DNA of 15,271 nucleotides from an uncultured Collinsella sp. (GTDB lineage Bacteria; Actinomycetota; Coriobacteriia; Coriobacteriales; Coriobacteriaceae), in NCBI GenBank assembly GCA_900541285.1, contig UQJA01000042.1:1-15271 (forward strand), given 5' to 3'. The notes beneath the pieces are model-generated. The model ran no database searches. It saw nothing but the letters and a program-made list of their open reading frames with translations, and had not been told where the DNA came from. Shown here one piece after another: positions 1 through 7,118 of the stretch (positions within the stretch are counted from its first letter, which is position 1; every line of letters begins with the position of its first letter). A program made the position numbers and the translations under genes.

Positions 1-2237
1 TTCACCGGGGGAGCTGCAACCGCTTCCGGTTTGGCAGCTGCCCCGTGTTCAACCTCGGCCTGAATGGCCTCCTCGGCCACACGTTCCTTCTCCTGCGCAC
101 GCTGCTGCGCGGCGGCCTCGGCGTTGCGATAGGCACGCTCCAGTAGAGCTTCCTGCGAGTTGAAGGGTTTCTCACCCTCTGCACGTTCCACGGGGACCCA
201 GGTGCCGTCGCTCGTGAGGCTGCGGGCCTTCACGTTGTCCCGCAGCTGCATGCCCATGTACTCGTGCACTAGGGCGCGGCAGGTGGGGTCGAGCACGGGG
301 AAGGCGATCTCCACGCGGTGCTCGGTGTTGCGCGTCATCATGTCTGCCGAGCTCAGGTAAATCATGTCCGAGTCCACGCCGAAAGCATAGACGCGCGCGT
401 GCTCCAAAAAGCGTCCGACGATGGAGCGGACATGCACGTTCTCGGTCTTGCCCGGAACACCGGGCTTGAGGCACGAGATGCCGCGGATGATCATGTCTAC
501 GCGCACGCCGGCACACGATGCCTCGGCGATCTTGTCGATAACCTCGCGGTCGGTCAGCGAGTTGAGCTTAAAGAACACGCGGGCGGGCTCGCCGGCAAGG
601 GCGCGCTGGATCTCGCGGTCAAGCCCGCGCATGATGAGCGGTTTCAGTCCGACGGGCGCCACACCCAGGAAGCGGTAGTCGCCGCGCAGGTTGCCCAGCG
701 ACAGATTGCGGAAGAACAGGTTGGCGTCTTCACCGATGCCGGGATGGGCTGTCATGAGCATAAAGTCGCTGTAGAGTTTGGCCGTCTTCTCGTTAAAGTT
801 GCCGGTGCCCAAAAGCGTGAGGCGGGTGAGCGCCATGCCCTCGCGATAGGTGAGCTGGCAGATCTTTGAGTGGCATTTAAAGCCCTCGGAACCATAGATG
901 ACGGTGCAGCCCGCCTCTTCCAGACGCTCGGCCCACTCGATGTTGTTCTGCTCGTCAAAGCGGGCACGAAGTTCCATGAGCACCGTGACCTCTTTGCCGT
1001 TCTCGGCAGCATCGATCAGCGACTCGCACAGGCGGCTCTGCTTGGCCACGCGGTAGAGCGTGATGCGCAAAGAGATGCACTCGGGGTCGTAGGCGGCCTC
1101 GTGCACCAGATCCAGGAAGGGGTTCATGGCCTCGTAGGGATAAAAGAGCAGCTTGTCGCCCTGCAGCACCTGTTCGCGGATGGAGCGGGTCATATCGATG
1201 GTGGGGTTGGGCTGCGGCTTAAACGGCGTAAAGAGCAGCTCGTTGCGCAGGTGCTCGGGAATCTTGCCCTCAATGCCAAAGACGTAGCCCAGGTTGAGCG
1301 GGATATCGCAGGTAAAGACCGAGCGACGCGAAAGCTCGAGCGCCTTGCGGATGGTCTTGAGCGTCGCCTTCTCGAGCGACCCCGAGACCGCGAGCACTAC
1401 CGGTTGCAGGCGCAGGCGCTTCTTGAGAATGCGCTTCATGTGCTGGCGGTAGTCCTCTTCCTCCTCGACGCCCTCGCCGTCCGGATCGATGTCGGCGTTG
1501 CGGGTGACGCGGATCAGCGCACGATCCAGCGGCTTATAGGAGCCAAAGCAGCTGTCCAGGCAGGCGAGGATGACGTCCTCGAGCAAGATGTAGGAGTAGG
1601 TGCCGGTGGGCGAGGGGATCTCGACCACGCGGTTCATCGAGGCGGGAATCTCGATAAGGCCCAGCAGGCTCTCCTCGTCGGTGGCGCCGTCCAGACCACA
1701 GGCCAGATAGAGCGCGCCATTGCGCAGGTTGGGGAAGGGGTGGCGAGGATCGATGACCAGCGGCGAGATGACCGGTGACACGTAGGCCTGGAAGTAGCGG
1801 GTTACAAAGGTGCGCTCCTCGGGCGTAAGCGAATCGATGCGGGCGCGGTGAACGCCCAAGGTGTCGAGCTTGCCCTCGATGCTCTTAAAGATGGACTCCC
1901 AACGGGTAAGGAGCCCGGGCATTTCGGCCATGACAGCATCGACCTGTTCGGAGGCGGTCATATTGCTCTTGTTGTCGACAGGTTGTTTTTTGAGCTCCGC
2001 CAGATCGGACAGGCCGCCCACGCGCACCATAAGGAACTCGTCGAGGTTGGACTCGAAGATCGAGACGAACTTTAGTCGCTCGAATAACGGAACGGTTTCG
2101 TCGAAGGCTTCGTCGAGCACGCGGTTGTCAAAGCGTAGCCAGCTGAGCTCTCGGTTTTGCGTGTACGAGAAGTCGCGCGGCGGTTTGCGCAGCTTTGCGG
2201 CGGCTTGCTTCTTTTCGATTTTGCTCGGCATATGCAT
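1..2237 (-). CDS. ppk1: Polyphosphate kinase 1, 3' end beyond the window
   Basis: PPK1 reversibly transfers the gamma phosphate of ATP onto inorganic polyphosphate; it is usually membrane-associated. I translated the minus strand from ATG 2237-2235 and it stays open to the window edge (745 codons seen). RELSWL near residues 29-34 marks the N-terminal domain. The two active-site histidines are visible: H456 in GFKCHSKI and H613 in LEHARVYAF. They are 157 residues apart, the same spacing as H435 and H592 of the E. coli enzyme. YLSSADMMTRN follows, as in the family. After the usual end of the fold (about residue 710) an Ala/Glu-rich tail begins and runs off the window. In-frame GTG and TTG codons lie upstream, but ATG 2237 gives a normal N-terminus; ATG 2231 is an alternative. 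The Shine-Dalgarno is weak. The gene is divergent from the arc cluster, so co-regulation is not implied. Confidence 0.96.
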   Translation of the reverse strand, partial: MHMPSKIEKKQAAAKLRKPPRDFSYTQNRELSWLRFDNRVLDEAFDETVPLFERLKFVSIFESNLDEFLMVRVGGLSDLAELKKQPVDNKSNMTASEQVDAVMAEMPGLLTRWESIFKSIEGKLDTLGVHRARIDSLTPEERTFVTRYFQAYVSPVISPLVIDPRHPFPNLRNGALYLACGLDGATDEESLLGLIEIPASMNRVVEIPSPTGTYSYILLEDVILACLDSCFGSYKPLDRALIRVTRNADIDPDGEGVEEEEDYRQHMKRILKKRLRLQPVVLAVSGSLEKATLKTIRKALELSRRSVFTCDIPLNLGYVFGIEGKIPEHLRNELLFTPFKPQPNPTIDMTRSIREQVLQGDKLLFYPYEAMNPFLDLVHEAAYDPECISLRITLYRVAKQSRLCESLIDAAENGKEVTVLMELRARFDEQNNIEWAERLEEAGCTVIYGSEGFKCHSKICQLTYREGMALTRLTLLGTGNFNEKTAKLYSDFMLMTAHPGIGEDANLFFRNLSLGNLRGDYRFLGVAPVGLKPLIMRGLDREIQRALAGEPARVFFKLNSLTDREVIDKIAEASCAGVRVDMIIRGISCLKPGVPGKTENVHVRSIVGRFLEHARVYAFGVDSDMIYLSSADMMTRNTEHRVEIAFPVLDPTCRALVHEYMGMQLRDNVKARSLTSDGTWVPVERAEGEKPFNSQEALLERAYRNAEAAAQQRAQEKERVAEEAIQAEVEHGAAAKPEAVAAPPV

Positions 2238-2248
2238 CTGTCCGTTCA

Positions 2249-2263
2249 GTCCCCACAAGGGAC
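2249..2263 (-). other. Small hairpin at the predicted 5' end of ppk1 mRNA
   Basis: GTCCC and GGGAC form a perfect 5-bp stem with a 5-nt loop, read on the minus strand as GTCCC-TTGTG-GGGAC. It would sit at or next to the transcript start and 12 nt upstream of the ATG, where it could protect the 5' end or affect ribosome access. Such a short stem can arise by chance. Confidence 0.3.
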
Positions 2264-2266
2264 GGT

Positions 2267-2294
2267 AGCCTAACACTAATCACTATTGTCTCAA
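2267..2294 (-). promoter_or_regulatory. Predicted sigma-70-type promoter of ppk1
   Basis: Read on the minus strand, TTGAGA (2294-2289) is followed after 16 bp by TAGGCT (2272-2267). The -35 box matches TTGACA at 5 of 6 positions and the -10 box keeps the key first, second and last bases. Transcription would start near 2260, leaving a leader of about 23 nt before the ppk1 ATG. This is a motif call only. Confidence 0.45.
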
Positions 2295-2640
2295 TTTAGT
2301 CGACCTGTGGCACGGACGCATCGCGCGAACGGTATCTTTACCTACTTCTTACGCTGCCAAGGCATGCAACTAACTGCCCAACTCGTTTGGAAACAATCTA
2401 TATCCATACTCAACTGGTGAGGATGTATGAATAAGAATGATTGCGAGCTGAATATAATCGAATTCAAATTGAATCATGGACAAACGACATAGATATGCAG
2501 AAAACCGTTTAAGCTATGCAATTCCTAAACATGAAAATATTTGTGCAATCTAGCTTAATTCCTTAGAAAAAAGAACATTTACCTTTGAAAACCTGCTTTA
2601 GAGAACCGAAGTGCATCATGGGGGAATCATATGCGATATA
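2295..2640. other. AT-rich intergenic region upstream of arcA copy 1
   Basis: About 350 bases without a credible gene, much richer in A+T than the genes on either side. It holds GAACGGTATC at 2327-2336 (also found at 5473-5482 upstream of arcA copy 2), an ARG-box-like TGAATAAGAATGA at 2428-2440, a near-palindromic ATTCAAATTGAAT around 2463-2475, and ACCGTTTAAGC near 2504. I see no ribosome binding site joined to an open frame. It is best read as the distal control region of arcA. Confidence 0.55.
2428..2440. promoter_or_regulatory. ARG-box-like motif upstream of arcA copy 1
   Basis: TGAATAAGAATGA resembles the half-site pattern of ArgR/AhrC operators (consensus near TGAATWWWWATTCA), although the second half-site is poor. 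A very similar TGAATAAAAATGA lies at 5539-5551 upstream of copy 2, at a comparable distance from the repeated promoter (233 versus 211 bp). Short AT-rich matches are common in AT-rich DNA, so this is tentative. Confidence 0.3.
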
Positions 2641-2706
2641 CCGTTCATCGCACTTTGCTGACCGTTCGGGGGCGAGGTGGAAGTATGAACTGATTTTGGA
2701 TATAAA
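2641..2706 (+). promoter_or_regulatory. arcA copy 1 promoter with two CCGTTC boxes 21 bp apart
   Basis: TATAAA at 2701-2706 is the likely -10 box. The base composition 17 bp upstream gives no good -35 box (TGGAAG), which suggests dependence on an activator. CCGTTCA at 2641-2647 and CCGTTCG at 2662-2668 are direct repeats exactly two helical turns apart, at about -72 and -51 from a start near 2713. The same pair stands at the same spacing before arcA copy 2. The regulator is not identifiable from this window. Confidence 0.5.
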
Positions 2707-4029
2707 TATATCGTCAGCAATAACGCCTCACACGGAGGGGCGCTAACGAATCGGCCCTGACAGGGGCCCGAAAGAAAGGTAGGAGGCCATGACGAAAGGT
2801 CTGCACGTGCCTTCCGAGATCGGCAGGCTCAGGAAGGTCTGCCTGCACCGTCCCGGCGACGAGCTCCTCAACCTGCCGCCCGACGAGCTCGAGCGACTCC
2901 TGTTCGACGACGTCCCGTTCCTGGAGGTCGCGCAGCAGGAGCACGACACCTTCGCCCAGATCCTGAGGGACCAGGGCGTGGAGGTCCTCTATCTCGAGAA
3001 CCTCGTCGCTGAGGTGTTCGACCAGGTCCCCGGCGCCCGCGCCGAGTTCACCGACCAGTACATCGCCGAGGCCGGCATCCGCGGCCAGCACATGCCGCAG
3101 ATCGTCCGCGAGAAGCTGGACTCCATCGAGGACAACCTCGAGTTCGTCAAGAAGACCATGGCCGGCATGACCAAGTCCGAGATCGACATGCCCCTCACGG
3201 CGTCCACGACCCTCGACTCCCTGGTCAACTCCGAGTCCGAGTCCGACCTGATCATCGACCCGATGCCCAACCTCTACTTCACCCGCGACCCGTTCGCGGT
3301 CGTCGGCGAGGGCGTCAACCTCAACCGCATGTACTCGGTCACCCGCAACCGCGAGACCCTGTACGGCAAGTACATCTTCAAGTACCACCCCGACTACAAG
3401 GACGTCTCGCTGTACTTCCGCCGCGACTGCCAGTTCCACACCGAGGGCGGCGACGTGCTGAACATCAACGAGAAGACTCTCGCCGTCGGCATCTCCCAGC
3501 GCACCCAGGCCGCCGCGATCGACGTCATGGCCCAGAACATCTTCTGGAACTCCGACTCCAAGGTCGAGCGCATCCTGGCCTTCGACATCCCGGTCTCGCG
3601 CGCCTTCATGCACCTCGACACGGTCTTCACCCAGATCGACGTCGATAAGTTCACGATCCACCCCGCCATCATGGGCACCCTGCGCGTCTACGAGCTGACC
3701 GCCGGCAAGAACCCGGGCGACGTGAACATCCGCCTGATCGAGGACACCCTCGAGCACGTCCTGGAGGACGCCACCGGCGTCGACCAGGTCAAGCTGATCC
3801 CCTGCGGCGGCGGCGACCCGATCGCGGCCTCCCGCGAGCAGTGGAACGACGGCTCCAACACCCTGTGCGTCGAGCCCGGCAAGATCTGCGTCTACGCCCG
3901 CAACACCGTCACCAACGACGTGCTGTACAAGGAGGGCCTGGACCTTCTCGTCGTGCCCTCCGCCGAGCTCTCCCGCGGCCGCGGCGGCCCGCGCTGCATG
4001 AGCATGCCCTTCTGGCGCGAGGACCTCTA
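2661..4029 (+). repeat. Perfect direct repeat, copy 1 (arcA cassette)
   Basis: Bases 2661-4029 appear identical to 5750-7118 (offset 3089, length 1369). The unit starts at the promoter-proximal CCGTTC box, includes the -10 box, the leader and the whole arcA frame, and ends after the second base of the stop codon (TAG here, TAA in copy 2). I aligned the non-coding 128 bases directly; for the coding part the translations in several frames on both strands are the same, which leaves no room for silent differences that I can see. Confidence 0.95.
2724..2768 (+). other. Two hairpins in the arcA 5' leader (copy 1)
   Basis: CGCCTC (2724-2729) can pair with GGGGCG (2737-2742), and GGCCCT (2753-2758) with GGGGCC (2763-2768); each stem includes one G-U pair. 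They lie between the predicted transcript start (near 2713) and the ribosome binding site. The same sequences occur at 5813-5857 in copy 2. They may stabilise the abundant mRNA; regulatory switching is not shown. The AGGAGG at 2781-2786 is only 2 nt from the ATG, while AAAGG at 2775-2779 is at a more usual distance. Confidence 0.35.
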
Positions 4030-4030
4030 G
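2789..4030 (+). CDS. arcA: Arginine deiminase, copy 1
   Basis: Hydrolyses L-arginine to L-citrulline and ammonia in the cytoplasm, the first step of the ADI pathway (energy, acid resistance). The 413-residue protein has the normal family length. Catalytic elements of the guanidine-modifying fold are present: D167 in FTRDPFA, the HTEGGD motif at 217-222 with E219, H275 and D277 in HLDTVF, and nucleophile C403 in GRGGPRCMSMPF near the C-terminus. The ATG follows a strong purine-rich ribosome site. The gene is identical to copy 2 at 5878. Third codon positions are almost all C or G, more extreme than in the aminotransferase and arcD nearby, which suggests very high expression or a separate origin. 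A hairpin terminator follows at 4091, so this copy may be transcribed alone from its own promoter. Confidence 0.98.
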   Translation: MTKGLHVPSEIGRLRKVCLHRPGDELLNLPPDELERLLFDDVPFLEVAQQEHDTFAQILRDQGVEVLYLENLVAEVFDQVPGARAEFTDQYIAEAGIRGQHMPQIVREKLDSIEDNLEFVKKTMAGMTKSEIDMPLTASTTLDSLVNSESESDLIIDPMPNLYFTRDPFAVVGEGVNLNRMYSVTRNRETLYGKYIFKYHPDYKDVSLYFRRDCQFHTEGGDVLNINEKTLAVGISQRTQAAAIDVMAQNIFWNSDSKVERILAFDIPVSRAFMHLDTVFTQIDVDKFTIHPAIMGTLRVYELTAGKNPGDVNIRLIEDTLEHVLEDATGVDQVKLIPCGGGDPIAASREQWNDGSNTLCVEPGKICVYARNTVTNDVLYKEGLDLLVVPSAELSRGRGGPRCMSMPFWREDL

Positions 4031-4090
4031 GGTCTTCAAGGACCCGTACAGGTCATAATATATACATCTAGCTGCCATTAGATGTCTCCC

Positions 4091-4124
4091 ATTGGGGCGG
4101 TGCGGGTTTTCGCACCGCCCCAAT
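4091..4124 (+). terminator. Hairpin terminator after arcA copy 1
   Basis: A perfect 14-bp stem, 4091-4104 with 4111-4124, with a GGTTTT loop. The stem is mostly GC. The downstream T-tract is weak (CTTGT), so termination may be incomplete and some transcripts may run into the aminotransferase gene. Confidence 0.75.
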
Positions 4125-4179
4125 CTTGTATGAGGAACGTCAACACGATTGGATGATTGCTTTTGTAAGGAGCTTGGCC

Positions 4180-5304
4180 ATGGACATCAAGACGATTGGC
4201 GTTGAGGAATGGCTCAACGTTTGGGAGAAGAGCGCCACGTGGGACATCGCGCAGTCGACGATCTCGTCGCTCACCATGGGCGAGCTGCGCGCGCTCGATG
4301 AGCAGGACGGCGCCACGTTCTACGAGCGCCTGGACCGCGAGAAGATGAACTACGGCTGGATCGAGGGCTCGCCGGAGTTTAAGGCCGTGGTTGCCAAGCT
4401 GTATCGTCGCGAGGTCAATCCCGATCACATTCTGCAGACCAATGGCTGCACGGGCGCTAACCTCAACGCCATCATGGCTGTGGTCGAGCCCGGCGACCAT
4501 GTTATCGCCGAGTGGCCCACCTACGCGCCGCTCTACGAGATTCCGCGCACGCTGGGCGCCGAGGTCGAGTATTGGGAGCTTCGCGAGGAACTCGGCTGGA
4601 AGCCCGATATCGAGGAACTCAAGCGCTTGGTCCGTCCCAATACCAGGCTCATCTGCATCAACAACGCATCGAACCCCATCGGTACGGTGCTTGATGCCGA
4701 TACGCTCGGACAGATTGCCGAGATCGCCCGCTCGGCGGGCGCCTATGTGCTGTGCGACGAGGTGTACTTGCCCCTCGAGAGCACCGAGTCCTTCATGTCG
4801 ATGGCCGATGTGTACGAGAAAGCCATCGTCACCAACTCGGTGTCTAAGACTTACTCGACGCCTGCGGCCCGCGTGGGCTGGGTCGTGGCCGACGAAGAGG
4901 TGTCCAACCGCATCCGTACCTATCGCGATTACACCATGATCTGCGGCGGCGTGTTCAACGATGCCCTGGCGACCTATGTGCTTGAGCACAAGGACAAGAT
5001 CCTCGAGCGCAATCGCAAGATCGTGTTTGGCAACTGCGATATCGCGCAGGCTTGGATCGATACGCAGCACCGCGTTTCCTGGACGGCGCCGCAGGGCGTG
5101 TCCACCTCATTTATCCAGCTTGATATTCCCGAGGATGACGAGGGGTTCTGCAAGCGCCTGCTGTCCGAGAGGAGAGTGCTGCTGGTACCCGGCAGCCGCT
5201 TTGAGCTTCCCTGTGGCGCACGCCTGGGCTACTGCGCGAGCGAGGACGTTCTGCGTGAGGGCCTGAGGCTTTTGGGCGAGGCACTGGCGGAGTTTGATCG
5301 CTAG
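4180..5304 (+). CDS. Class I/II PLP-dependent aminotransferase, ArcT-like
   Basis: A fold-type I aminotransferase of 374 residues. K223 in the VSKTYS motif is the expected Schiff-base lysine; D193 in CDEVY should contact the pyridine nitrogen, and NNASNPIG is the usual Asn-Pro motif. RVGW follows the lysine, as in this class. ATG 4180 is preferred to 4126 because AAGGAG lies just upstream, and the earlier codons overlap the terminator. The N-terminal pattern (EEWLN, DIAQS, SLTMGEL) recalls aminotransferases that accompany arginine deiminase genes (ArcT of lactobacilli) and the VioD/capreomycidine synthase relatives. That family link is from memory and the substrate is unknown; an arginine-, citrulline- or ornithine-derived amino acid is a guess from context. 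It lies between the two identical arcA copies. A strong terminator follows at 5354. Confidence 0.88.
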   Translation: MDIKTIGVEEWLNVWEKSATWDIAQSTISSLTMGELRALDEQDGATFYERLDREKMNYGWIEGSPEFKAVVAKLYRREVNPDHILQTNGCTGANLNAIMAVVEPGDHVIAEWPTYAPLYEIPRTLGAEVEYWELREELGWKPDIEELKRLVRPNTRLICINNASNPIGTVLDADTLGQIAEIARSAGAYVLCDEVYLPLESTESFMSMADVYEKAIVTNSVSKTYSTPAARVGWVVADEEVSNRIRTYRDYTMICGGVFNDALATYVLEHKDKILERNRKIVFGNCDIAQAWIDTQHRVSWTAPQGVSTSFIQLDIPEDDEGFCKRLLSERRVLLVPGSRFELPCGARLGYCASEDVLREGLRLLGEALAEFDR

Positions 5305-5353
5305 GATTCCGATGATCTTCGATGGCCTTATCTAAATTGGCAAAAGATAATCG

Positions 5354-5393
5354 AAAACGGACCCGTTTCCCTAGTGAAGCGGGTCCGTTTTTC
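5354..5393 (+). terminator. Rho-independent terminator after the aminotransferase gene
   Basis: AAAACGGACCCG (5354-5365) pairs with CGGGTCCGTTTT (5380-5391); the stem can extend inward by TTTC/GAAG pairing. The right arm ends in a run of T (5388-5392). This is the most typical intrinsic terminator of the window and isolates arcA copy 2 from upstream transcription. Confidence 0.88.
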
Positions 5394-5469
5394 TATACCG
5401 AGAAGTCAAGTTGTTACAAATGGGGCCGTAAAGCGAGCCGGTATCCGCTGGGCCTTATACTGAGTTTCC

Positions 5470-5501
5470 GGTGAACGGTATCAAGCGTCTGGTAAACGGT
5501 A
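5470..5501. promoter_or_regulatory. Tandem 11-bp boxes with 21-bp period upstream of arcA copy 2
   Basis: GGTGAACGGTA (5470-5480) and GGTAAACGGTA (5491-5501) differ at one base and are exactly 21 bp apart. Their reverse complements, TACCGTTCACC and TACCGTTTACC, contain the same CCGTT core as the promoter-proximal boxes of both arcA genes, again with the same 21-bp period. They probably bind the same regulator about 255 bp farther upstream, in the opposite orientation; looping is possible. Confidence 0.45.
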
Positions 5502-5538
5502 ATTTATTTACCAGAAATGAATAGGACAAACTTTTTTC

Positions 5539-5551
5539 TGAATAAAAATGA
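5539..5551. promoter_or_regulatory. ARG-box-like motif upstream of arcA copy 2
   Basis: TGAATAAAAATGA is close to the ArgR/AhrC operator pattern, with a good first half-site and a weak second one. It matches TGAATAAGAATGA at 2428-2440 at 12 of 13 positions. Tentative, as the surrounding DNA is AT-rich. Confidence 0.33.
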
Positions 5552-5729
5552 AAATGGTTGAGACGCAGTATGAACCGCTAATTCTATTCATAGCTTTGTT
5601 GGAAATATGCAATATGAGGGTGGTTTAACAAAGTTTAGTTCCAATTGATTTTTGGATTGAAAACGCGTTTAAGCACGTAAATGCACTTTATTAAATCAAA
5701 GTGTGCCATGCGTGAAGTATATGTGTATG

Positions 5730-5795
5730 CCGTTCACCCCTCATATAAAACCGTTCGGGGGCGAGGTGGAAGTATGAACTGATTTTGGATATAAA
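5730..5795 (+). promoter_or_regulatory. arcA copy 2 promoter with two CCGTTC boxes 21 bp apart
   Basis: CCGTTCA at 5730-5736 and CCGTTCG at 5751-5757 stand before a TATAAA -10 box at 5790-5795. The upstream box lies outside the perfect repeat: the 13 bases between the boxes differ almost completely from copy 1, yet the box and its spacing are kept. That conservation is what makes the site credible. Confidence 0.52.
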
Positions 5796-7118
5796 TATAT
5801 CGTCAGCAATAACGCCTCACACGGAGGGGCGCTAACGAATCGGCCCTGACAGGGGCCCGAAAGAAAGGTAGGAGGCCATGACGAAAGGTCTGCACGTGCC
5901 TTCCGAGATCGGCAGGCTCAGGAAGGTCTGCCTGCACCGTCCCGGCGACGAGCTCCTCAACCTGCCGCCCGACGAGCTCGAGCGACTCCTGTTCGACGAC
6001 GTCCCGTTCCTGGAGGTCGCGCAGCAGGAGCACGACACCTTCGCCCAGATCCTGAGGGACCAGGGCGTGGAGGTCCTCTATCTCGAGAACCTCGTCGCTG
6101 AGGTGTTCGACCAGGTCCCCGGCGCCCGCGCCGAGTTCACCGACCAGTACATCGCCGAGGCCGGCATCCGCGGCCAGCACATGCCGCAGATCGTCCGCGA
6201 GAAGCTGGACTCCATCGAGGACAACCTCGAGTTCGTCAAGAAGACCATGGCCGGCATGACCAAGTCCGAGATCGACATGCCCCTCACGGCGTCCACGACC
6301 CTCGACTCCCTGGTCAACTCCGAGTCCGAGTCCGACCTGATCATCGACCCGATGCCCAACCTCTACTTCACCCGCGACCCGTTCGCGGTCGTCGGCGAGG
6401 GCGTCAACCTCAACCGCATGTACTCGGTCACCCGCAACCGCGAGACCCTGTACGGCAAGTACATCTTCAAGTACCACCCCGACTACAAGGACGTCTCGCT
6501 GTACTTCCGCCGCGACTGCCAGTTCCACACCGAGGGCGGCGACGTGCTGAACATCAACGAGAAGACTCTCGCCGTCGGCATCTCCCAGCGCACCCAGGCC
6601 GCCGCGATCGACGTCATGGCCCAGAACATCTTCTGGAACTCCGACTCCAAGGTCGAGCGCATCCTGGCCTTCGACATCCCGGTCTCGCGCGCCTTCATGC
6701 ACCTCGACACGGTCTTCACCCAGATCGACGTCGATAAGTTCACGATCCACCCCGCCATCATGGGCACCCTGCGCGTCTACGAGCTGACCGCCGGCAAGAA
6801 CCCGGGCGACGTGAACATCCGCCTGATCGAGGACACCCTCGAGCACGTCCTGGAGGACGCCACCGGCGTCGACCAGGTCAAGCTGATCCCCTGCGGCGGC
6901 GGCGACCCGATCGCGGCCTCCCGCGAGCAGTGGAACGACGGCTCCAACACCCTGTGCGTCGAGCCCGGCAAGATCTGCGTCTACGCCCGCAACACCGTCA
7001 CCAACGACGTGCTGTACAAGGAGGGCCTGGACCTTCTCGTCGTGCCCTCCGCCGAGCTCTCCCGCGGCCGCGGCGGCCCGCGCTGCATGAGCATGCCCTT
7101 CTGGCGCGAGGACCTCTA
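5750..7118 (+). repeat. Perfect direct repeat, copy 2 (arcA cassette)
   Basis: Second copy of the 1369-bp unit at 2661-4029, in the same orientation. It begins one base before the CCGTTCGGGG box and ends within the stop codon; the bases on both sides are unrelated between copies. No terminal inverted repeats, target-site duplications or transposase genes were seen at the edges, so it is not an obvious mobile element. Confidence 0.95.

Larger units (their letters stand above)
5395..5749. other. AT-rich intergenic region upstream of arcA copy 2
   Basis: About 355 bases with no credible gene and a base composition like that of 2295-2640. It shares short words with that region (GAACGGTATC, CGTTTAAGC, TGAATAARAATGA) but is not alignable over its length. 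Either the two control regions are old duplicates that have drifted, or they were assembled around the same binding sites independently. Confidence 0.55.

Noticed and set aside
870..1778. Plus-strand frame of 302 codons in the first 2 kb
   Set aside because: It lies opposite the catalytic core of ppk1, whose active-site histidines are intact on the minus strand.
2714..4123. Long open frame of 469 codons antisense to arcA copy 1
   Set aside because: Composition is V/L/D/G/E-rich and repetitive, typical of the shadow frame opposite a gene with nearly all C/G third positions. It has no ribosome site or recognisable domain.
2661..7118. The arcA direct repeat as a composite transposon or insertion sequence
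   Set aside because: No transposase gene, terminal inverted repeats or target-site duplications at the repeat edges; the repeat contains only the arcA cassette.
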